Assembly (NCBI RefSeq): GCF_036492835.1
Contig: NZ_AP025314.1
Span: 186,001 to 250,000 of the forward strand
Direction of reading: 5' to 3'
DNA from: Fulvitalea axinellae
GTDB lineage: Bacteria; Bacteroidota; Bacteroidia; Cytophagales; Cyclobacteriaceae
Length of the DNA stretch: 64,000 nt
Part shown: positions 33,622 through 42,961 of the stretch, one piece after another
Layout of the letters: each line of letters begins with the position of its first letter
Position numbering within the stretch: the stretch's first letter is position 1
The notes under the pieces: model-generated
The model's database searches: none
Seen by the model: only the letters and a program-made list of their open reading frames with translations
What the model was told of the DNA's origin: nothing
Made by a program: the position numbers and the translations under genes

Positions 33622-34000
33622 GGCACTTTTACTTTTTGTAGTAATCGGGCCGAGAGATCGAATCAGGTCTCGTTATTGATATTTTTTGATATTTGATTTC
33701 TTGTTTTTTGCCATAGAGATTGTCCTGAAATGATTCTTTGATTGGTTAGGGTGCTAAAAATCCTAAATAATTGGCTTTATATTAAAATAAGTAGTAATGG
33801 TTGTGGTGTAAATAATAAATAACATAGTGTTTATTTATTGTTGTGTATGAATTTATTTATATGGTTTTCAAAATAAAATCATATTACTTTTTATATAGAT
33901 AAAAACATGTAATATTATTGATGTGTTTGTCAATGGAATATATCCTTTGAAATGTATTCTGGTTATAATTGTTTTTTTCTATAAAGTACAATTTTGCTTC

Positions 34001-35704
34001 ATGAATAAATTCTTTACTCTAGCCTTAGCTTTATTGGTTTCGGGGCATTTTTCTACCGCCCAAAACCAAAAAATATCCTCTCCTAGAATCTACCGTGACT
34101 CGGCGGACGTATTGTATTGGAATAAGAAAATTCCGGTGTACGTACGTCTTTCCTCTACTCCTGACGGTGTGGGGGAACTGTTGAAAAAAGAAGATATGAG
34201 CAAGCCTTCGCCGTATTATTTCGATACCGAGGGCCCGAACTATATTCGTACGCGTTGGGCTACCGACGCCCAAGGAAATACCATTTCTCCGAAGAAGGAA
34301 GTGCTTTGGCCGGTGGAAGCGGATGGCTTGCCTCCTGTAAGCAGGGCGAATTTCTTGTATTCGAAAAAACATGTTAGAGCGGAAAAGGTGTACTATGACG
34401 GATCCTTGCGGGTGAAACTGAGCGCCAGAGATGCGGTTTCTGGAGTGGATTCGGTAATGTACTCAATGGACGGCAACGAATACGGCTTGTATACAGGTGT
34501 GATTCCGGTACCGGCCCACGGTGATCACGTGTTGAGAATGTACGCAATAGACAAGGTGGGTAATACTGAAAAAGCCAAGAAAGGCGGTAACCGGAAGTTT
34601 TTTGTGGATACCGCTCCGCCAAAGACTACCCATAGCGTTAAAGGCCCCCACGTTGACAATATCCTTTCTCCGAAAGCGAAGATATTGTTGAATGGTACGG
34701 ATCCGGATTCCGGTCTTAAGCGAATTGGTTACGGTTTGGGGACGGCTTCAGAAAGGAATTACATCCAGCCTATTTTGCTGGTAAGACAGCCTGAAGGAGA
34801 TGAAAAACTGACTTACCACGGCGAAGACCATGTAGGCAACAAGGAAGCGAACAACACTTTTAATTTTTATCTGGACCGTACGGCGCCGGTTACGACATTT
34901 TCCTTTGATAAGGACGAATACGTGAGCCCGAAAAACTATCGTTTCGTTTCTGGGCGTAGTCAGTTAGCTCTCAGCGCTGAAGATAATAAAGCTGGTGTGG
35001 CGGGAACGACATTTATGCTGGACAGCGAACATGAGGAAGTCTACGGCCAGCCAGTTAAGGCGAAATACCTGTCGCAGGAGTTACATACGATGTATTTTTA
35101 TTCTACTGACAAGGTTGAAAACAGGGAGAAGAACAAGAGGGTAAGCTTTTTCGTCGACAAGACTAAGCCCGTATTGGAATTTCGTACTTCTGGCCCTTCG
35201 GTGGAGCGCAAGGACACTGTGTTTGTGCGCAGTATCACAAAGGTACACTTAAAGGCTTCGGATCCGGGAAAAGTGGCGTCAGGCGTAAAGTCTGTGAATT
35301 ATTTCGATAATGGCGAAGAACATAAATACGGTGGCCCGTTTTCGTTTGACGAACCTTATGCCCATAAGCTAAAGGTGGTGGTGACGGACCAGGTCAACAA
35401 TGTGGATGATTTTTCGAAAACATATTTCGTGGACGACTTCGCTCCCGAGATCTTTTGCCACTTCAGCACGGAGCCTATTTCCGAAAAACTGTACCCGAAC
35501 CATGTGGTGCTTTACCTTGCGGGCGAAGACAAACACGTGGGCAACGACCTTATTTATTACTCCATCAACGGTGACGCCGAGAAGCTTTATACCCACCCTA
35601 TTAGGTATTTCAAAGCGGGTAAAAAGATCAGGATCAAAATCCGGGCATTGGATTACCTAGGTAATGAAGCCGTGAAAACGATTAAGTTTAGTACGGAAAA
35701 ATAA
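34001..35704 (+). CDS. OmpL47/chitobiase-C-like repeat exported protein
   Basis: A 567-residue exported protein from the ATG at 34001 (MNKFFTLALALLVSGHFSTA). The mature part is a string of about four or five beta-sandwich domains of roughly 95-100 residues, each with the pattern of conserved stretches VSGVDSVMYSMDGNEYGLYT, GDHVLRMYAIDKVGNTEKAK, FVDTAPPKTTHSV and their relatives AGVAGTTFMLDSEHEEVYGQ, ELHTMYFYSTDKVENREKN, FVDKTKPVLEF. The joint FxVDxxxP is the clearest repeat marker. These match the chitobiase-C/OmpL47-type Ig-like domains. Probably surface or periplasmic binding. A near -7 sequence TACAATTTTG lies just before the start. The reading at 33923 would add a second hydrophobic leader and is rejected. 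Confidence 0.82.
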   Translation: MNKFFTLALALLVSGHFSTAQNQKISSPRIYRDSADVLYWNKKIPVYVRLSSTPDGVGELLKKEDMSKPSPYYFDTEGPNYIRTRWATDAQGNTISPKKEVLWPVEADGLPPVSRANFLYSKKHVRAEKVYYDGSLRVKLSARDAVSGVDSVMYSMDGNEYGLYTGVIPVPAHGDHVLRMYAIDKVGNTEKAKKGGNRKFFVDTAPPKTTHSVKGPHVDNILSPKAKILLNGTDPDSGLKRIGYGLGTASERNYIQPILLVRQPEGDEKLTYHGEDHVGNKEANNTFNFYLDRTAPVTTFSFDKDEYVSPKNYRFVSGRSQLALSAEDNKAGVAGTTFMLDSEHEEVYGQPVKAKYLSQELHTMYFYSTDKVENREKNKRVSFFVDKTKPVLEFRTSGPSVERKDTVFVRSITKVHLKASDPGKVASGVKSVNYFDNGEEHKYGGPFSFDEPYAHKLKVVVTDQVNNVDDFSKTYFVDDFAPEIFCHFSTEPISEKLYPNHVVLYLAGEDKHVGNDLIYYSINGDAEKLYTHPIRYFKAGKKIRIKIRALDYLGNEAVKTIKFSTEK

Positions 35705-35783
35705 TATTTCCGCTTCTGTTTAATGACCGGGGCTCCTGGCTGTGCGTATATTTCAGGGATACGTATGGACAGGGCCCTTTTTT

Positions 35784-36227
35784 TTAATCCATAGTTCCGC
35801 ACCAGGTTTTGTAGAATATCTCGCCGCAATCTTCTACACAGTGACCGTAAAAGACAAGGTCGCTGTTTTCATCGATTTTGAATTTGTGGGAGCCCGCCCA
35901 TGGTATGTGCGAAGCCTTTTCCTTATCGTCAAATAGAATTACGATGTAGAGCTCCTTATCAAACTTGAACGTACCGCCTAGCTGTTCGTAAACCCCGTCG
36001 ATTTTTGTGCGGTATGAGAAGGTTTTGTTTGATTGAAAGGTAACCATTTTGGAATATGTGGCCTGTCTGGTGGTAGTGGTTCCGCCATCGCTTGAAAATA
36101 CAGTCTTGAGTCCCCAGTGACCGTAAAGTTCGGGAACGTCGAATCCGGGAATCTCTTCGGGAGGGTCGTTTTCAGAACATGCGAAAAGAAAAAATAACAC
36201 AAGAAAAAATGTTGTTATGTTTCTCAT
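35784..36227 (-). CDS. Small lipocalin-like lipoprotein
   Basis: A 147-residue predicted lipoprotein starting at the ATG at 36225-36227 (MRNITTFFLVLFFLFACSEN, lipobox FLFACS). The mature part is strand-rich: VPELYGHWGLKTVFSSDGG, YSKMVTFQSNKTFSYRT, VYEQLGGTFKFDKELYIVI, HKFKIDENSDLVFYGHC. The G-x-W near the start and the alternating strands suit a lipocalin-like fold, as in many such Bacteroidota proteins. Paired Cys near the end (YGHCVEDCGEIFYKTWC) may be disulfide-bonded. The 36284 start adds a leader without signal features and is rejected. Function unknown. Confidence 0.65.
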   Translation of the reverse strand: MRNITTFFLVLFFLFACSENDPPEEIPGFDVPELYGHWGLKTVFSSDGGTTTTRQATYSKMVTFQSNKTFSYRTKIDGVYEQLGGTFKFDKELYIVILFDDKEKASHIPWAGSHKFKIDENSDLVFYGHCVEDCGEIFYKTWCGTMD

Positions 36228-36423
36228 AATTAGAGCTTTGTGTTTTGTGTGGGTAATGATAAAGAAAACGAAAACATTTGACAAGGGTGAATAAAAAAGT
36301 GTTTTTTTAAAGAATAAACTAAGGCTTTGACTTTTAAGCGGTCCCGTATTTTGTCCAAAGAAAAAAACCGATGATCGATCTTTTTACAAGGGTCGAATAT
36401 CGGATTTTGGAATAGGCCGAACA

Positions 36424-38316
36424 TTACAGCCGTTTGTTTAGCAGTATGCTGGCATCGGTAGCTTTTGAGAGCTGAACGAAATCCGTGTAAAGTATATTTG
36501 GGATAAAGCCGTTGGCGTTAGGTTGGATCTTGTCCATCTCTACGGCCAAATTGGCGTTTGCGGGCCTTGAATACCCCCAAACGTAAGTTACGGGTGTCAA
36601 GGTCCAAGAGAGCAGAAACATGTCGCAATCCGCCTTTCCGTTTTGGCTTCGGCCATTGTAATCCCTAAATTTCGCCAATTGGTCATTCTTCATGGCGTTG
36701 TAGTCGGTGGTGTTTGAGTATCGGTCAAAAACCACCAGATCGCCAGCTTGGGGATCGCCGGACTGCCAATCTCTGTAGGTATAAATGCCTGTTTCGGGTG
36801 CGTCTATAGAGAAGTTGCCGTCGCAGAGAATCAAGACTTTGCCTCCTTCTTCCAGAAAATCGTTCATGGTCAGATCCGCAAGCCGTGCGCCCGTTGGTTT
36901 TTCGAAGAAATATGGGCTTAGCGCACTTTTGATCTTTGCTTTCAAGTTAGCGTAAACATTGCCATTGAAATCTTTGAAGTGGGAGAATTTAAGGATAACA
37001 AGCTCTTGCGCTCCTTCGTCCATAAATTTTCTGACGTCGTTTAGCGTGGCGTCTACGGACGGGCCGGTTACGGGGCCGTGGTAGATTTCCATATCGGCGT
37101 TAGGCCTCAGGTCGAAGAACCTTACGCCTGCCTTAAGCTGTTCGTAAAGGTTTTTGTCTTGGGTTTGGCCCAAACTGGTCTCGTACATACCGGCGTCGTG
37201 CGAGCCGGGCATCACTACTTGTCCGAGCGTCCTGCCACCGATTATGGGCAGTAGGTCACGCATCCAATTACCGTGGTCGGTGAAGAGTCCGGCCGACGCC
37301 CAGATTCCTCCGGCAAGATCCTGCGATTGGTGAGTTTGTACAGCGTATTCGCCGTTAAAGGCTACGGACGGGTTTTGTCCGTCGTCGAAGTATTCGCTTC
37401 CGGAAGTCCACTCTATCGCGTCGCCATTTACTTTGCCGACCATTCTCCAGAGCGAGTTTTTCAACCCTTCTGAGCGGTGCGTCTCTACCAAGGTTCCGTC
37501 GTTGAGCAAGGCTACTGAGGGCGAGGATCCCGTTTGGTAAAACCTGGAAGGCCCCCAACTGATGTCGGAGCTGGACAATCGCCCGATATGGTAATAAAGC
37601 GTTCCCTTAGTTTCCGATTCGTGCACTTCCACCACCAGCCCGTTGTCATTAACGGCTATGGAAGGGTTTTTTCCCGTATCGTATTTTGAGTTGCGGTTCC
37701 AGCTGATCGTTCCGTTTCCGGTGTTCACTTTTCCGCTTCTGGCCCACAGTCCGAGGTTGCTTTGCGATTTGTGAACCTCCACAACGTCGCCCGAATTATT
37801 GACGGAAACCACAGGATCGCTACCCGAATCGTATTTGTGACTGTCACCCCATTGTACGGAATTTCCGCTAAACCTCCCGACCCTGTACCAAAGGCTGTTG
37901 GTGAATATGCTCGACGTTTTATGTACCTCGACTACGGTGCCGTTGTCGTTCAGATCCACTGACGGCACACGGCCAGTGTCATATTTCCGGCTGGAAGACC
38001 ATTCGATGTGGTTGCCTTTGATTTTTCCGGTATGATACCAAATCGTATAACTGCTTCTGGATTGATGGACTTCTACGATATTTCCGTTTTTATCCATTCC
38101 CACATCGCTTTGGTAGCTGTTGCCGTCAAATTCAGTCGACAATCCGAATTGGATGTCTTTGTTTGTGGGACTGGGCGCTGGTAGGTTGGCCACGGATTGC
38201 GAGAAGGTCGGTTGGGAATCAGCCGAAGGGTCGTTGATTTCCATGTTGTTCTCATCACAACTCGAAAAAAGCGCCAAGAAGGCAAGAATCGCCGTGAAAT
38301 AGTTTAGCTTTTTCAT
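36424..38316 (-). CDS. Lipoprotein with N-terminal repeat (propeller-like) domain and C-terminal PI-PLC domain
   Basis: A 630-residue predicted lipoprotein (LNYFTAILAFLALFSSCDEN). Residues 55-345 carry about six repeats of some 47 residues, each with VEVHxS, W(Y/A)xxGKxxG and YDTGxxPSVxxNDNG; examples are GNIVEVHQSRSSYTIWYHTG and GTVVEVHKTSSIFTNSLWYR. This suggests a beta-propeller. Residues 352-630 have the PI-PLC X-domain layout: LGQVVMPGSHDAGMYETSL with the first catalytic His, RFFDLRPNADMEIYHGPVTG with the second His, and DEGAQELVILKFSHFKDF. The substrate may be a phosphoinositide, another phospholipid, or a GPI anchor. The Cys-lipid anchor puts it on the surface or periplasm side. The start is supported by the signal. 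It stands alone. Confidence 0.87.
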   Translation of the reverse strand: MKKLNYFTAILAFLALFSSCDENNMEINDPSADSQPTFSQSVANLPAPSPTNKDIQFGLSTEFDGNSYQSDVGMDKNGNIVEVHQSRSSYTIWYHTGKIKGNHIEWSSSRKYDTGRVPSVDLNDNGTVVEVHKTSSIFTNSLWYRVGRFSGNSVQWGDSHKYDSGSDPVVSVNNSGDVVEVHKSQSNLGLWARSGKVNTGNGTISWNRNSKYDTGKNPSIAVNDNGLVVEVHESETKGTLYYHIGRLSSSDISWGPSRFYQTGSSPSVALLNDGTLVETHRSEGLKNSLWRMVGKVNGDAIEWTSGSEYFDDGQNPSVAFNGEYAVQTHQSQDLAGGIWASAGLFTDHGNWMRDLLPIIGGRTLGQVVMPGSHDAGMYETSLGQTQDKNLYEQLKAGVRFFDLRPNADMEIYHGPVTGPSVDATLNDVRKFMDEGAQELVILKFSHFKDFNGNVYANLKAKIKSALSPYFFEKPTGARLADLTMNDFLEEGGKVLILCDGNFSIDAPETGIYTYRDWQSGDPQAGDLVVFDRYSNTTDYNAMKNDQLAKFRDYNGRSQNGKADCDMFLLSWTLTPVTYVWGYSRPANANLAVEMDKIQPNANGFIPNILYTDFVQLSKATDASILLNKRL

Positions 38317-38423
38317 CGTGGTACATTTTATCGGGTTCGAGAAAATGGTCCATTTGGAATAGAACGACGAAGGAGGGTTTTAATTTTGAAAAAACGCATA
38401 TATGGAAAAATTTGGGCGTAAAA

Positions 38424-38453
38424 AAAGCGATCGAGATTGTTCCCGGTCGCTTT
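38424..38453 (-). terminator. Terminator of miaA
   Basis: Stem AAAGCGA-CG with CG-TCGCTTT (one mismatch) and, on the minus strand, a following run of T. It is 26 bases after the miaA stop. Confidence 0.65.
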
Positions 38454-38478
38454 GCGAGTGCTTATTGTTTTGAGAAAG

Positions 38479-39402
38479 TTAGTTTTTGACACACAAACTC
38501 AACACTTCCCTCAGTTTATCATTATCGCTTCTCAAGCCGTCTATCCAATGGATTTGTCGTCCCTCCCGTTCCATTTTCCTAAACCAGGTCATCTGCCTTT
38601 TGGCGAAGGCGTGGATGGCGGAATTGAGCTTCTGGAACATATCGTTGCGGTTTAGTTCGCCAGTGGCGAATTGGGTGACGAATTTGTATTCCAAACCGTA
38701 GAATTTCAGCTGTTCGGCCGTAAAACCTTTTTCTAACAAGTCTTCCACTTCCTCCACCATGCCGTTTGCCAAGCGGGCTTTGAGCCTTTCGGTGATGCGC
38801 TGTTTCAGGGTTTCCCGCTCAATCTGTATCCCGAATATCTTGTGATTTATCTCCGGAAAATCGTTGACGGCTTCTGGATGTGATTTCTGGTAGCTTTCGA
38901 TCTCTATGGCCCGGATAATGCGGTCGCGGTTGACGCTGTCGGTGGTGTTGTGCACTTCGCGGAGGGTTTTGAGCCTATCCACCAGCTCTTCGTTTGAAAA
39001 GGTGGAAAGAAATGCGCGCAGTTCCGGATTCTCGGGTACCTCTACCAAGCGATAACCCTTCATCACGGATTCTATATACATGCCCGTCCCTCCGCAGAGT
39101 ATAGGCGTATTGCCACGGCCGCAGATATCGGAGTACGCTTTGAGGCAATGTTTCTGGAATTCGAAAACATTATACTCGTAGCTGGGCTCCACGATGTCAA
39201 TCAGGTGATAGGGTATTTTCAACCCGTCAACTTCGTATTCGTCCAAATCTTTTCCCGTACCGATATCCATGCCTCGGTACACTTGCCTGGAATCGGCGCT
39301 GATGATTTCGCCGTTGACCAGCGCGGCCAGTTTGGTGGCCAAGGCCGTCTTGCCCGAGGCCGTGGGGCCCAGTATCGTGATCAGGGTGTCTTTTTCGCTC
39401 AT
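38479..39402 (-). CDS. miaA: tRNA dimethylallyltransferase
   Basis: Adds a dimethylallyl group to N6 of A37 in tRNAs that read UNN codons. From the ATG at 39400-39402 it is 307 residues (MSEKDTLITILGPTASGKTA), with the P-loop GPTASGKTA, the substrate motif DSRQVYRGMDIGTGK, ILCGGTGMYIESVMKGY, and the tRNA-binding end AIHAFAKRQMTWFRKME. The 39498 start adds 32 residues with no counterpart and is rejected. It is divergent from apt, with a shared 150-base promoter region. A terminator follows. Confidence 0.96.
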   Translation of the reverse strand: MSEKDTLITILGPTASGKTALATKLAALVNGEIISADSRQVYRGMDIGTGKDLDEYEVDGLKIPYHLIDIVEPSYEYNVFEFQKHCLKAYSDICGRGNTPILCGGTGMYIESVMKGYRLVEVPENPELRAFLSTFSNEELVDRLKTLREVHNTTDSVNRDRIIRAIEIESYQKSHPEAVNDFPEINHKIFGIQIERETLKQRITERLKARLANGMVEEVEDLLEKGFTAEQLKFYGLEYKFVTQFATGELNRNDMFQKLNSAIHAFAKRQMTWFRKMEREGRQIHWIDGLRSDNDKLREVLSLCVKN

Positions 39403-39485
39403 CCGTTGCTCCTCTTGCCCATTTTTGCGGATTTTTTCGTGAAAACGATTAATTTCTCCGCAATTTGGAAAATAATTCGGTTGTC

Positions 39486-39516
39486 TTGTCGATAGCAAAG
39501 TTAGAAAGTATCTTTG
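39486..39516 (+). promoter_or_regulatory. Bacteroidota promoter for apt (-33 TTG, -7 TATCTTTG)
   Basis: TTG at 39486-39488 and TATCTTTG at 39509-39516 are 20 bases apart; both agree with the -33 TTG and -7 TAnnTTTG consensus of this phylum. The leader to the apt start (39553) would be about 30 bases. Confidence 0.65.
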
Positions 39517-39552
39517 TCATTTGTTTGATAGTCAGGCATTCATTAGAATACG

Positions 39553-40095
39553 ATGAGCGAGAAAATAACGCTGGAGGAGCTTAAGTCCTCTTTCCGAGAC
39601 GTGATCGATTTCCCTAAGGAAGGGATTGTTTTCAAGGATATTACAACGGCTCTCAAGCGCCCGGAGATTTTCAGGCACTTGGTGGACGAGCTTTATGAGA
39701 AATACAAGGATTTGGGCATCACCAAAGTGGTAGGCATTGAGTCTAGGGGATTTATCCTCGGGGCGGCTTTGGCTTATCGCCTTGGCGCGGGCTTCGTGTT
39801 GGTGCGTAAGGAAGGGAAACTTCCGGCCGATACCCACAAGAAATCATACGCTTTGGAGTATGGTTCCGACACTATTGAAGTGCACAAGGACGCCATCGAC
39901 AAAGGCGAGACCGTACTTGTACACGACGACTTGTTGGCTACCGGCGGTACGGCCGCGGCTACTTTGGACTTGATCAAAGTGTTCGAACCGAAGAAAGTCT
40001 ACGCGAGTTTCATCATCGAATTGGCGTTCCTCAAAGGAAAAGACGCCTTGGGCGAGAGCGAGGAACTTGACATATTCTCGTTGGTGAGCTTCTAA
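39553..40095 (+). CDS. apt: Adenine phosphoribosyltransferase
   Basis: Salvages adenine with PRPP to make AMP and pyrophosphate, in the cytoplasm. The 180-residue protein matches the family in length. Motifs: SFRDVIDFPKEGIVFKDIT (N-terminal hood), VVGIESRGFILGAALAYRLG, VLVRKEGKLPADTHKKSYAL, and the PRPP-binding loop VLVHDDLLATGGTAAATLDL. Start ATG at 39553 follows a good promoter match. A strong terminator follows. It is divergent from miaA. Confidence 0.97.
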   Translation: MSEKITLEELKSSFRDVIDFPKEGIVFKDITTALKRPEIFRHLVDELYEKYKDLGITKVVGIESRGFILGAALAYRLGAGFVLVRKEGKLPADTHKKSYALEYGSDTIEVHKDAIDKGETVLVHDDLLATGGTAAATLDLIKVFEPKKVYASFIIELAFLKGKDALGESEELDIFSLVSF

Positions 40096-40398
40096 AAAGC
40101 AGTTGTCCGAATAATGGATATTGGGAAAACGGACCGTTTCGGATTGGTCCGTTTTTCTTGTATATCCGGTTTTTTCGTCCTTTGGCGGGTGTGTCGGCTA
40201 AAAATCGGCCCTGCGCTATTGAATTTTTTAGCCAAATCCCTTTCTTGCCCTATAAGTGGTACAAAGTAAATAGTAAAGCCTAATGAGGTTAATTGGGATT
40301 TTGCGCAACCAATTGTGAGACAGGTTCTGTAGGGTTCTCTTTTTGCCAAACGGAAGTAAAATCTGCTTTACTGGGTGTACTTTATAGCCTTTGCCTTT
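40096..40398. other. Intergenic region between apt and the propeller-AraC gene
   Basis: 303 bases. It holds the apt terminator at 40126-40155 and otherwise no gene. The 3' part is the leader of the regulator gene; the GTG at 40375 is an alternative start for it. No clear promoter box. Confidence 0.5.
40126..40155 (+). terminator. Terminator of apt
   Basis: Perfect 10-base stem AAAACGGACC with GGTCCGTTTT and T-rich end (TTCTTG), 30 bases after the stop. Confidence 0.8.
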
Positions 40399-42882
40399 AT
40401 GCGGATACGATTAATACTGTGCGTTATATTGTTTTTGTCGGGATTTGCTCCCGTTTCCTTATTTGGACAGCTACGCTATATAAGTGAGGAAGAAGGCTTG
40501 CCCTCAAACCAAGTTTTGGACTTGCTCCAAGACTCACAAGGGTATTTATGGATAGCGACCAGCGACGGCGTATCGCGCTTCGACGGCGTGAAGCATCAGG
40601 CTTTTCTTTCCGGCAGGCCCGTGCAAGGGTTGGCCGAAGCCTCAGGGAAAATGATGCTGATGACCGAACGCGGGCTGTATTCGGTGGCGCTGGAAAGCGG
40701 AGCGTTGGATTCCCTCACCCAACAGGAAAGCATTAAGAGCCCGAACGCCCGCTTTGTGCTGGACAAAGGTTTTGAGGGAAAAGCCGTGGCCTTGGATACG
40801 GTAAAAGGAACTTGGGCTTTCGCCAAGGTTGAGGCTTTGGATTCGTGCAGAACAAAAGCTCTACGCGGACGTTCGGGACGTTTCGCCCGTGACGCCTCAG
40901 GCGGATGGTTGGCCGACGGCAAAGGCAGCCTGCTCCATTTTGACAATGCCGGGAATCTTCTCGAAACAGTCAGCCTGAAAGGCAAGGGCGTAATCAACGA
41001 CATTGAGGCTGGCTTGGGCCGGGTATGGCTCGCTACCGGCTGGCAAGGGGTATGGGAATACCGCACGGAAACCGGACGCTGGAAACAGCTTTTGCCTAAG
41101 CGCTACCTAAGCTATTTCAGCAGAAGAGTGGAGCGCCTGATGCTCGACGACTCGGGTTGCCTTTGGGTAGGTACGGCCAGCCGGGGCGTGTTTGTATATG
41201 AGGTCCCCCGTTATGAAGGAACGTATCTGGTGTCTGCCGAAGCGAAAAACGGCGAGAGCTATATTAATTCCATTTGCGAAGACAAATACGGCAACGTCTG
41301 GGCGGGAAGCTCGGGTGGAGGCCTCAAGAAAATAGACAAAGCCAACGGCAAACTGATTGACATCCCCGGCTTTGCGCCAAACGTAGACGCCTTGGAAACC
41401 GTAGGCGACACGCTCTGGGTAGGTGGCCGTTTGGGTACGCTGGGACGGCTGTTGATAACCGGAAACACTTTCCGGCCTATCGCCAAAAACTTCTTTGAGG
41501 GCGAAGGGCTTTACCAAGTAAAAGCCGACGCTTTGGGAACGGTATGGGTAACGACCGTCCGAGGGCTGTACCGCCACAATGCCGAGCGGGACGAATTCGA
41601 ATTCGTAAGGCCCGGACACCGTTTCGACTTTTTCCCCGGAAAGCCGTTCGTAAGCGTTTACGGCAACTTGGTGATAATGGGCGAAGACACCATTAGGCAA
41701 AACGACACCTATATTTCTTTTGTGGGAGGAGTTAGCAAGGGCGAACTGTTGTTGGGAACCAGCAACGGCCTCGGTGAGCTGAACCTCAAGTCGGGACGGG
41801 TGCGTTTTCTGGACGGCTCCGAGGCGCCTAAAGAGGTGGTCTCGGTAGTGAGGACCGAAGGCCCGAGCATCTGGGTGGGAACCAGACAGGACCTCTACCG
41901 CCTTGATACCGACGACAAGGCCTACTTCAGGTACACCTTTACGGACAGCTTTGACGGGCGATGCTTTAACCCCAAAACGGGAACGCGTGGAGCGGACGGC
42001 ACCTTATGGTTCGGGACGAACGGCGGAGTTCTTAAGATTAGCGAAGACACGTCCGTAGCGGTATCGGGCCGGAAGTATAGGCTGGATTCGGAAATATTGG
42101 CCGAAGGCCGACGAATCGAAGCCCGGCTGAAGCTGTTATCGTTCAGAAGGCAGGAACAAAACCTTTACAGATATCGCTTGGCGGGCGTCGACTCCGCATG
42201 GAAAGAAGCCAGGGGCTTTGCCGTCACCGCCGTTTACGATAGCCTTCGGACTGGCGAATACACCTTCGAGGCGCAGGCTTGGGACGGCGAGGGATTCGGC
42301 AAATCGGACAAAATATCTTATACCTTTAAGGTAAAAGGCGGTGGCGACTCCATGGCCCTGATAGTGGGCGGTTGCGTTTTGCTGTTGTTGTCCGCTTTGG
42401 GCGGGTACCGGATGGTGTGGGCCGGCCAAAAGAAAAAGGAAAGAGAGAAAACCAAAGCGCAGACAAACCCTACGTCACAGGAACAAACAGAAAAACCGGT
42501 GGCGCAGGAAGAGGAAAGCGCCGCCGACGAGGATTTTGTACATAGGATAGACGAAATCCTTGAAAAGGAACTGGACAACGCCGAGTTCTCGCTCAACGAC
42601 CTTTACAAGGCCCTTAACGTCAGCAAGTCCCACTGTTACCGGATAGTGAAACAGTGTACGGATATGTCGCCAAACGAGTATGTCCGGAACTATAGGCTCG
42701 ACCGCGCGGCGCAGATGCTCAACCAAGGCAAGCTGAACGTAAACGAGGTGGCTTACGCTACGGGCTACAACAGCCCGTCATATTTCAGCAAGTGTTTTAA
42801 GGATAAGTTCGGCATTTCGCCTTCGAGTTACCTGAGAAACCTGGAAGCCGAAGGGGCCGGTGAGTCCCCGCGCATTTCCTGA
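40399..42882 (+). CDS. Membrane-spanning sensor-regulator: propeller, Y_Y_Y, one helix, AraC DNA-binding domain
   Basis: An 827-residue protein with a signal/anchor segment (LILCVILFLSGFAPVSLFGQ). Residues 25-570 contain Reg_prop-like propeller repeats (EEEGLPSNQVLDLLQDSQGY, LWIATSDGVSRFDGVK, DNVWAGSSGGGLKKI-like stretches). Residues 575-650 fit the Y_Y_Y domain (LYRYRLAGVDSAWKEARGFA, SLRTGEYTFEAQAWDGEGFG). A helix at 652-674 (MALIVGGCVLLLLSALGGYR) crosses the membrane. Residues 712-815 are an AraC domain: FSLNDLYKALNVSKSHCYRI, VNEVAYATGYNSPSYFSKCF. No histidine kinase or receiver domain is present, so it is not a classic hybrid two-component system; it couples an outside signal to DNA binding in one chain. 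It is followed by a GH28 gene, its likely target. The ATG at 40399 is preferred over GTG 40375. Confidence 0.87.
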   Translation: MRIRLILCVILFLSGFAPVSLFGQLRYISEEEGLPSNQVLDLLQDSQGYLWIATSDGVSRFDGVKHQAFLSGRPVQGLAEASGKMMLMTERGLYSVALESGALDSLTQQESIKSPNARFVLDKGFEGKAVALDTVKGTWAFAKVEALDSCRTKALRGRSGRFARDASGGWLADGKGSLLHFDNAGNLLETVSLKGKGVINDIEAGLGRVWLATGWQGVWEYRTETGRWKQLLPKRYLSYFSRRVERLMLDDSGCLWVGTASRGVFVYEVPRYEGTYLVSAEAKNGESYINSICEDKYGNVWAGSSGGGLKKIDKANGKLIDIPGFAPNVDALETVGDTLWVGGRLGTLGRLLITGNTFRPIAKNFFEGEGLYQVKADALGTVWVTTVRGLYRHNAERDEFEFVRPGHRFDFFPGKPFVSVYGNLVIMGEDTIRQNDTYISFVGGVSKGELLLGTSNGLGELNLKSGRVRFLDGSEAPKEVVSVVRTEGPSIWVGTRQDLYRLDTDDKAYFRYTFTDSFDGRCFNPKTGTRGADGTLWFGTNGGVLKISEDTSVAVSGRKYRLDSEILAEGRRIEARLKLLSFRRQEQNLYRYRLAGVDSAWKEARGFAVTAVYDSLRTGEYTFEAQAWDGEGFGKSDKISYTFKVKGGGDSMALIVGGCVLLLLSALGGYRMVWAGQKKKEREKTKAQTNPTSQEQTEKPVAQEEESAADEDFVHRIDEILEKELDNAEFSLNDLYKALNVSKSHCYRIVKQCTDMSPNEYVRNYRLDRAAQMLNQGKLNVNEVAYATGYNSPSYFSKCFKDKFGISPSSYLRNLEAEGAGESPRIS

Positions 42883-42931
42883 GAAAGTTATTCGAGTCAG
42901 TGCGTTACCCCATCAAATAGGCATTTATTGG

Positions 42932-42961
42932 ACCCGTCGGGCTTTCGCTGACGGGTTTTTT
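42932..42961 (+). terminator. Terminator after the propeller-AraC gene
   Basis: Stem ACCCGTC/GACGGGT with an 11-base loop, followed by six T. It lies 50 bases after the stop and separates the gene from GH28. Confidence 0.75.

Larger units (their letters stand above)
33347..34000. other. Long AT-rich non-coding region with inverted repeats
   Basis: 654 bases. A possible terminator lies at 33477-33512 (AACGC/GCGTT stem followed by T-runs). An inverted repeat is at 33576-33621 (listed). A frame at 33550-33696 (48 codons, MDTSMLWRMNTVITVVFMGI) has one hydrophobic stretch but no clear start signal, and I do not call it a gene. The last 150 bases are extremely AT-rich, as a promoter of the following gene would be. 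Confidence 0.45.

Noticed and set aside
33550..33696. 48-codon frame MDTSMLWRMNTV...
   Set aside because: No start signal, no conservation that I can see, and it contains an inverted repeat; I leave it as part of the non-coding gap.
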